Shown here in pieces: positions 14,842 to 19,446 of a DNA stretch of 19,446 nucleotides. The stretch comes from JBAXLO01 sp037134755. Lineage in GTDB: Bacteria > Bacteroidota > Bacteroidia > Bacteroidales > JACABE01. The stretch spans positions 1 through 19,446 of the forward strand of contig JBAXLO010000069.1 in NCBI GenBank assembly GCA_037134755.1. Reading direction: 5' to 3'. The translations under genes were made by a program, and so were the position numbers. A model generated the notes under the pieces. The model did not search any database and was not told where the DNA came from. It was given only the letters and a program-made list of their open reading frames with translations. Positions within the stretch are counted from its first letter, which is position 1; each line of letters opens with the position of its first letter.

Positions 14842-15529
14842 CTGTGTAAAAGTATTTAACAACTTGATTAAATTCATTTTTTCTACCTATTGTATTTTCA
14901 TTATCGAATGAACAAAATTTTTTATTTTTTTTGCATCTTCTACTTTTTTAAAAAGAAACTTTTTTTCAATAAAGGTATAATTGTTAAGTCATTTTTATTT
15001 ACAAGTTAAGTAATGTGTATTCCATATTGCTATTTTAACATATATTTAACAACATATTTTCAATTCCTGTAAATTTAATCTAAAGATTTTATATCTTTAC
15101 AAATTATTTGGGTTAACATTTATAATAAACATTAAGTATACTAATATAGGTATTTAAGTTGTTTTAGTATATTAAATTTATCCTTTTGTTATTATAATTG
15201 TTAATAAAATATACTATTATTAAAACATGATAATTTAATATTGAAATTATTAATTAACTATAAAATTAATAAATTAGATTTAATATAATAATTGTAAGCA
15301 TTTTACTTAAAGTTAAAAAACAAAAGTGATTTAAATATAGATTTAGAATTGAATTTATAAACATGAAAGAAACATTAATATTAAATAAAAAATGAATTAT
15401 TCGAAAAATGATATACCTCCTTAGGTTGTCAATTACTTTTCTATTAATATCCTTTGATATTGATTAATAAAATATTAATAACAAATAAAATAAATTAAAT
15501 TGTATAATTAAAATAAATTTTCTTTTATT
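14842..15529. other. Long AT-rich leader or upstream region of the giant surface gene
   Basis: About 690 bp of extremely A/T-rich sequence with no gene. TATCTTTA at 15092-15099 resembles a Bacteroidota -7 element but lacks a clear -33 partner. A 6-bp stem AATATC/GATATT (15446-15451 with 15456-15461) and ATTAATA/TATTAAT (15463-15469 with 15473-15479) could form adjacent hairpins just ahead of the start codon. Both are A/U-dominated and may be chance. No riboswitch is recognised. Confidence 0.4.
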
Positions 15530-18500
15530 ATGAAAAAAATTTTTACATTATTTTTAGTAACAATGTTACTATCTTTATGGGTACAGAACCTAAAGGCACA
15601 ATATCAAAACATTCCAATTGCTCCAGGAAGTTTTACAGGAGATGTCGTAGCAAACGGTAATGGTACCTCTACTTCATCTACAACAGTTGATGCAGACGAT
15701 GCAAATTTTGTATTTGTTAGTTCTGATTTCAACCCCGGCAGTGGTGTTTGTACAGGAAGCGCAGGATACTTTTGGCCTTCCACAATAACCAGCCCGGGTG
15801 TTACAGGTTTAACTTATGCTTTGCAATCTGCAACAGGAAATAATGTATTTCAAGTTGGTTCAACTGCTGTAGGCACTTTAAATCTTGCTACAGCAACAGC
15901 AGTAAATAAATTATATGTTCTTTTTTGTAGTGCCGTTTCCGGTTCAAGCACTATTACAAGTGTTGTTGTAAATTTTAGTGATGGGATTAATCCACAAACA
16001 TTTTCAAATGTTGCAGATATCAACTGGTGTCAATCACTCTCTCCTTCTACCACTACATTTTACCGAACAGGAAGAAATACTACTACTACTTGTGCAATAG
16101 GCACCTGTCAATATTTAACGGAAATGACTCTTGCATTAAGTGCAGGAAACCAATCCAGACTTGTATCTTCTATTACATTCAATAATGGTTCAGGTAAATT
16201 AAGTGTATTTGCTTTAGGAGCTTATGTGCCAAATGCACCTTATTTAGTAGCAACTCCTACTTCACTGGCATTTAATTATGTTCCTTTCGGTAGTACTTCT
16301 GCTGCACAATCCTTTTCTCTTAATGGAGGTATATTAACTTCAACCGGGACTATAAGTTTAACAGCTCCTACAGGATATTCTATGTGCTTAACTTCTGGTG
16401 GTACATATACCAATTCACTATCTATTCCTTACACTGGAACTACTTTACCTGCAACTACAATTTATGTAAAGTTTACACCCCTTGCAGCTAATACTACATA
16501 TAATAGTAATATTGTTGCATCCGGAGGAGGGGTTAGCTCGTTTAATATAGCTGTTACGGGAACCTCTTCATTGATTTATTGTACTCCTACTTATCTGTAT
16601 GGTGGCGCTTCTGACTATATGACACAAGTAACATTAGGTACTTTATCACAGGCTACAGCAAGTAATACATCACCATATTATATAGATTATACAACAACTC
16701 AAAACGCAGTTCCAAGTTTAATGCCGGGTTCATCATATAATTTAGTTTTGACATTTGGTGCTGACGCAAGTCAATATAATGGCGTTTGGATTGATTTTGA
16801 TAAAAGTGGTACATTTGATGCCGGCGAGTTTTTTACTTCTAATACCAATGCAGGAGCCAGTGGAACTGCAACAGTTGTAATAGCAGTGCCAGCCAACGCA
16901 ACACCTGGTACAACCCGAATGAGAATTCGTGGTGCTGATGACTCGCAACCAACATCTGCACAAGCTTGTGGAGCTTCAAACTCAAGTTATGGACAAGCAC
17001 AGGATTTTAGTGTTAATATATTGTCATTAACAACTCCTTATTTAATTTCTTCCCCAGCTTCATATAACTTTAATTATTGTGCATTTGGAAGTTCTTCAGT
17101 AGCACAAACATTCAATATATCAGGTGCTAATTTAGCAGGGTCACCAGGCAATATTACAATAACAGCACCAAGTGGATTTCAAGTTTCTTTAACTTCAGGC
17201 TCAGGCTACAACTCTTCAATTAATCTACCTTACTCAAGTGCAACATTAGCTTCAACACCTGTTTATGTTAAGTTTGTACCTACAGCAGCTAATACATCTT
17301 ATTCTGCTAATATTACTTTAAGTGGAGGAAGTGCTACAGGTTCAATAGCATTGTTAGGCACATCCTCATTGATCTATTGTACTTCAGTACCTGAAATATC
17401 AGGTTATGATTATATATCAAATGTAACTTTTGGAGGTGTTAATAATAGCTCTGGTGCGTCCTATTATACTGATTATACAAGTTCAGTTGCTGTTGCACAG
17501 GTTACACAAACAATAAGTGCTCCTCTTTCTATTACTATTGCTAATCCAGAGTGTACAACCTGTACTAATTATTTTGCTGTTTGGATAGATTTAAATCAGG
17601 ACGGATTATTTAATCAAACTAATGAACTTGTTTATAGTGGAACCTATACTACAGCAACAACGTTAAATACTACTATTACTATTCCTACTACATCAACTAC
17701 AGGTACAACAAGAATGAGGATAATTACAAATTATTATTATCAGCCTACTACTTCTTGTTGGACATATCCAACAAATAATTATATTTATGGAGAGACCGAA
17801 GATTATAAGGTAAATATAATAGCAGCAGCAGCTTGTGTTGCTCCAACTGTACAGCCTACCGGTATTACTTTAGCACCAGCTGCTGGTGGTACAGTAACAG
17901 GCTCGTATACGGCTTCTTCAAGTACAGATCATTATCTGGTTGTAAGAAGTAAAAGTTCAAATCCAACACCTCCTCAAAATGGAACTACATACACAGCCGG
18001 ACAAGTTATTACCGGCACAAGCACAAACAATGATACTGTGGTTGCTTATCAATCAGGAATATCTATTTCGGATGCAGGTTTAACAGCTAATGTTACTTAT
18101 TATTATTATGTTTATGCAGCTAATTCAAACTGTACAGGTACAGTACCTATGTATTGTTCATTAGCTCCTCTTTCAGGAAATGTTATTAATACATGTCTTG
18201 CTCCTACTACACAGCCTACTACTTTAGCATTAATACCAGGGGCAGGTGGTACTTTAACAGGATCTTTTAATGCTTCAACAGGAGGTTCCGATCATTACCT
18301 TATTGTAAGGAATACAACAGGCAATACTCCTATTGCACCTACTAACGGACAAACATACTCTGGCAGCAATCAATTAGGAACAAGCACTTTTGTTGCATAT
18401 TCAACGAGTGGCGCTTTTTCTGATGCCGGTTTAGTTGCAAATTCTACCTATTATTATTACATTTATGCTGAAAATTCAAACTGTGCAGGATCACCATTAT

Positions 18501-19446
18501 ATTGTACTTTAAGTCCACTCTATGGTAGTGTAGTTAATGTATGTCTGGCACCTACAGCACAGCCAACTGCTTTTGTTTTAAGTTTAGGAGCTTCTAACAC
18601 TATATCAGGATCTTTTACAGCTTCTGTAGGAGGTGCCGACCATTATTTAATAGTAAGGAGCGCAAGTGCAAGTCCAACACTTCCTTCAAACGGAACTGCA
18701 TATACTACAGTTGGACAAATTATTACTGGTGGCACAAATAATGATACAGTAGTAGCTTATCAAACCGGTACATCCTTCACAGATATTGGTCTTGCAGGTG
18801 CATTAAATCCCGGTAAAATATATTATTATTATGTTTTTGCAGCTAATGCAAACTGTGCAGGAACTCCACAATATTGTTTAGCAACTTCACTTAAAGGGAC
18901 TGTAACAACACCATTTACGAGCACAGCTTCATGGGTTTGCCCTACAGGAGTTACTTCTGTTACCGTTCAATGTTGGGGCGGTGGTGGAGGTGGTGGATAT
19001 ACTACAGGTGCAGCTTATAAAGGTGGAGGAGGAGGAGGTGGTGCTTATGCTGCCGGAACATATACTGTCACACCAGGAAGTAGTTATACTTGTAGTGTAG
19101 GTAGTGGTGGCGTAGGAAGTACTGGTGGTGTAGGAGGAAAATCTTCTTTTGTTAATGTTAATACAATTATGGCAAACGGTGGTACTGGAGCATTAGCTGC
19201 TACTACAGGAGGTGCCGGAGGAGATTCTGCAACATGTAAAGGAAATATTATGAAAAGATCTGGAGGAAAAGGTGGCGACGGTTCTACAAATAGTGGAAGT
19301 GGTGGTGGAGCAGCCGGTCCAACAGCAAGTGGTGGAGCCGGAAGCGGCACAAGTACAAGTGGTGGTACAGCAGGAGCTACAAATCCTAATTCAGGTATAG
19401 GAGCGGCAGGTTTATCTGCTGTTGGAATCGGTGTCGATGGTTCTCT
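15530..19446 (+). CDS. Giant secreted modular surface protein (GEVED, glycine-rich), 3' end outside window
   Basis: At least 1305 residues, open to the window edge. The ATG at 15530 starts a signal peptide (MKKIFTLFLVTMLLSLW..., cleavage near KAQ). In order: an N-terminal Ser/Thr-rich beta region (25-236); an Ig-like module (237-350); a GEVED-like module (351-501) with VWIDFDKSGTFDAGEFF and TRMRIRG but GQAQDF in place of GEVED; a second Ig-like module (503-616); a second GEVED module (617-766) with VWIDLNQDGLF and GETEDYKVNI; three tandem repeats of 116-120 residues (769-888, 889-1004, 1005-1124), each starting C-APT-QPT and containing DHYL-VR and YYYY-YA-N-NC; then a glycine-rich domain from about 1125 (CWGGGGGGG, later GGGGGGGAY). 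Such architectures in Bacteroidota are usually exported by type IX secretion via a C-terminal sorting domain, which would lie beyond the window. An adhesive role is inferred. Confidence 0.9.
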   Translation, partial: MKKIFTLFLVTMLLSLWVQNLKAQYQNIPIAPGSFTGDVVANGNGTSTSSTTVDADDANFVFVSSDFNPGSGVCTGSAGYFWPSTITSPGVTGLTYALQSATGNNVFQVGSTAVGTLNLATATAVNKLYVLFCSAVSGSSTITSVVVNFSDGINPQTFSNVADINWCQSLSPSTTTFYRTGRNTTTTCAIGTCQYLTEMTLALSAGNQSRLVSSITFNNGSGKLSVFALGAYVPNAPYLVATPTSLAFNYVPFGSTSAAQSFSLNGGILTSTGTISLTAPTGYSMCLTSGGTYTNSLSIPYTGTTLPATTIYVKFTPLAANTTYNSNIVASGGGVSSFNIAVTGTSSLIYCTPTYLYGGASDYMTQVTLGTLSQATASNTSPYYIDYTTTQNAVPSLMPGSSYNLVLTFGADASQYNGVWIDFDKSGTFDAGEFFTSNTNAGASGTATVVIAVPANATPGTTRMRIRGADDSQPTSAQACGASNSSYGQAQDFSVNILSLTTPYLISSPASYNFNYCAFGSSSVAQTFNISGANLAGSPGNITITAPSGFQVSLTSGSGYNSSINLPYSSATLASTPVYVKFVPTAANTSYSANITLSGGSATGSIALLGTSSLIYCTSVPEISGYDYISNVTFGGVNNSSGASYYTDYTSSVAVAQVTQTISAPLSITIANPECTTCTNYFAVWIDLNQDGLFNQTNELVYSGTYTTATTLNTTITIPTTSTTGTTRMRIITNYYYQPTTSCWTYPTNNYIYGETEDYKVNIIAAAACVAPTVQPTGITLAPAAGGTVTGSYTASSSTDHYLVVRSKSSNPTPPQNGTTYTAGQVITGTSTNNDTVVAYQSGISISDAGLTANVTYYYYVYAANSNCTGTVPMYCSLAPLSGNVINTCLAPTTQPTTLALIPGAGGTLTGSFNASTGGSDHYLIVRNTTGNTPIAPTNGQTYSGSNQLGTSTFVAYSTSGAFSDAGLVANSTYYYYIYAENSNCAGSPLYCTLSPLYGSVVNVCLAPTAQPTAFVLSLGASNTISGSFTASVGGADHYLIVRSASASPTLPSNGTAYTTVGQIITGGTNNDTVVAYQTGTSFTDIGLAGALNPGKIYYYYVFAANANCAGTPQYCLATSLKGTVTTPFTSTASWVCPTGVTSVTVQCWGGGGGGGYTTGAAYKGGGGGGGAYAAGTYTVTPGSSYTCSVGSGGVGSTGGVGGKSSFVNVNTIMANGGTGALAATTGGAGGDSATCKGNIMKRSGGKGGDGSTNSGSGGGAAGPTASGGAGSGTSTSGGTAGATNPNSGIGAAGLSAVGIGVDGS
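17834..18900 (+). repeat. Three tandem ~350-bp in-gene repeats
   Basis: Within the giant gene, repeats begin at 17834, 18194 and 18542, each encoding 116-120 residues. Shared landmarks are the opening C-APT-QPT, the central DHYL-VR, the N-G-Y segment, and the closing YYYY-YA-N-NC followed by YC. The copies have diverged at nucleotide level, so they are old rather than freshly expanded. Copy number could vary between strains. Confidence 0.85.

Noticed and set aside
14563..14911. Four overlapping open frames on both strands (for example LVLHDTS heptads on the minus strand)
   Set aside because: Same explanation as for the other array: multi-frame openness comes from the repeat period, and no start or spacing favours one of them.
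15514..15521. TAAATTTT as a -7 promoter element for the giant surface gene
   Set aside because: It is only 9 bp from the ATG, leaving almost no leader, and there is no TTTG at the -33 distance.
19084..19350. 88-residue Pro/Ala-rich minus-strand frame
   Set aside because: It is the antisense of glycine- and GGA/GGT-rich codons in the giant surface gene and has no independent support.

Overview
The window is strongly AT-rich and reads as a piece of a Bacteroidota chromosome. The signs are start codons without clear Shine-Dalgarno sequences, a LysM plus periplasmic-binding-protein fusion, a GEVED-domain surface protein of the kind exported by type IX secretion, and a TAnnTTTG-like promoter element ahead of the main operon. 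The sequence does not let me go below phylum with confidence. I found no tRNA, rRNA, insertion sequence or CRISPR array.

Layout. (1) 121-2997, minus strand: a hybrid two-component protein (REC, HisKA/HATPase, REC) followed by two tandem paralogous mini-proteins of about 60 residues and a 128-residue protein. The hybrid protein has lost its phospho-accepting histidine, several ATP-binding residues and the phospho-acceptor aspartate of its second receiver; only the first receiver looks intact. (2) 3228-5449, plus strand: a tight run starting with a DUF4236 / two-helix membrane / TPR protein, then one doubtful and one likely small protein, and a zinc-ribbon protein. (3) 5651-5986: a degenerate tandem array with an exact 21-bp period, in the gap between convergent genes. 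(4) 6161-14254, minus strand: a five-gene run transcribed as MFS transporter, M23 peptidase, GMP synthase (guaA), LysM/ligand-binding protein and arginyl-tRNA synthetase (argS). The first four genes are overlapping or separated by only 12-15 bp. (5) 14590-14841: a second 21-bp-period array of unrelated sequence, in the long divergent gap. (6) 15530 to the window end, plus strand: a giant secreted modular protein with Ig-like, GEVED-like, three tandem beta-sandwich-like repeats and a glycine-rich domain. It is still open at the window edge.

How the parts may work together. The five-gene run mixes core metabolism (guaA, argS) with envelope functions (peptidoglycan hydrolase, LysM protein, transporter), which suggests co-expression with growth. 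The giant protein is a typical cell-surface or released adhesin-like product. The two regions I find most worth a second look are the degenerate histidine-kinase scaffold with its small partner genes, and the pair of 21-bp arrays that share architecture but not sequence. The plus-strand cluster at 3228-5449 is the best candidate for an uncharacterised gene set, though nothing in it proves a function.
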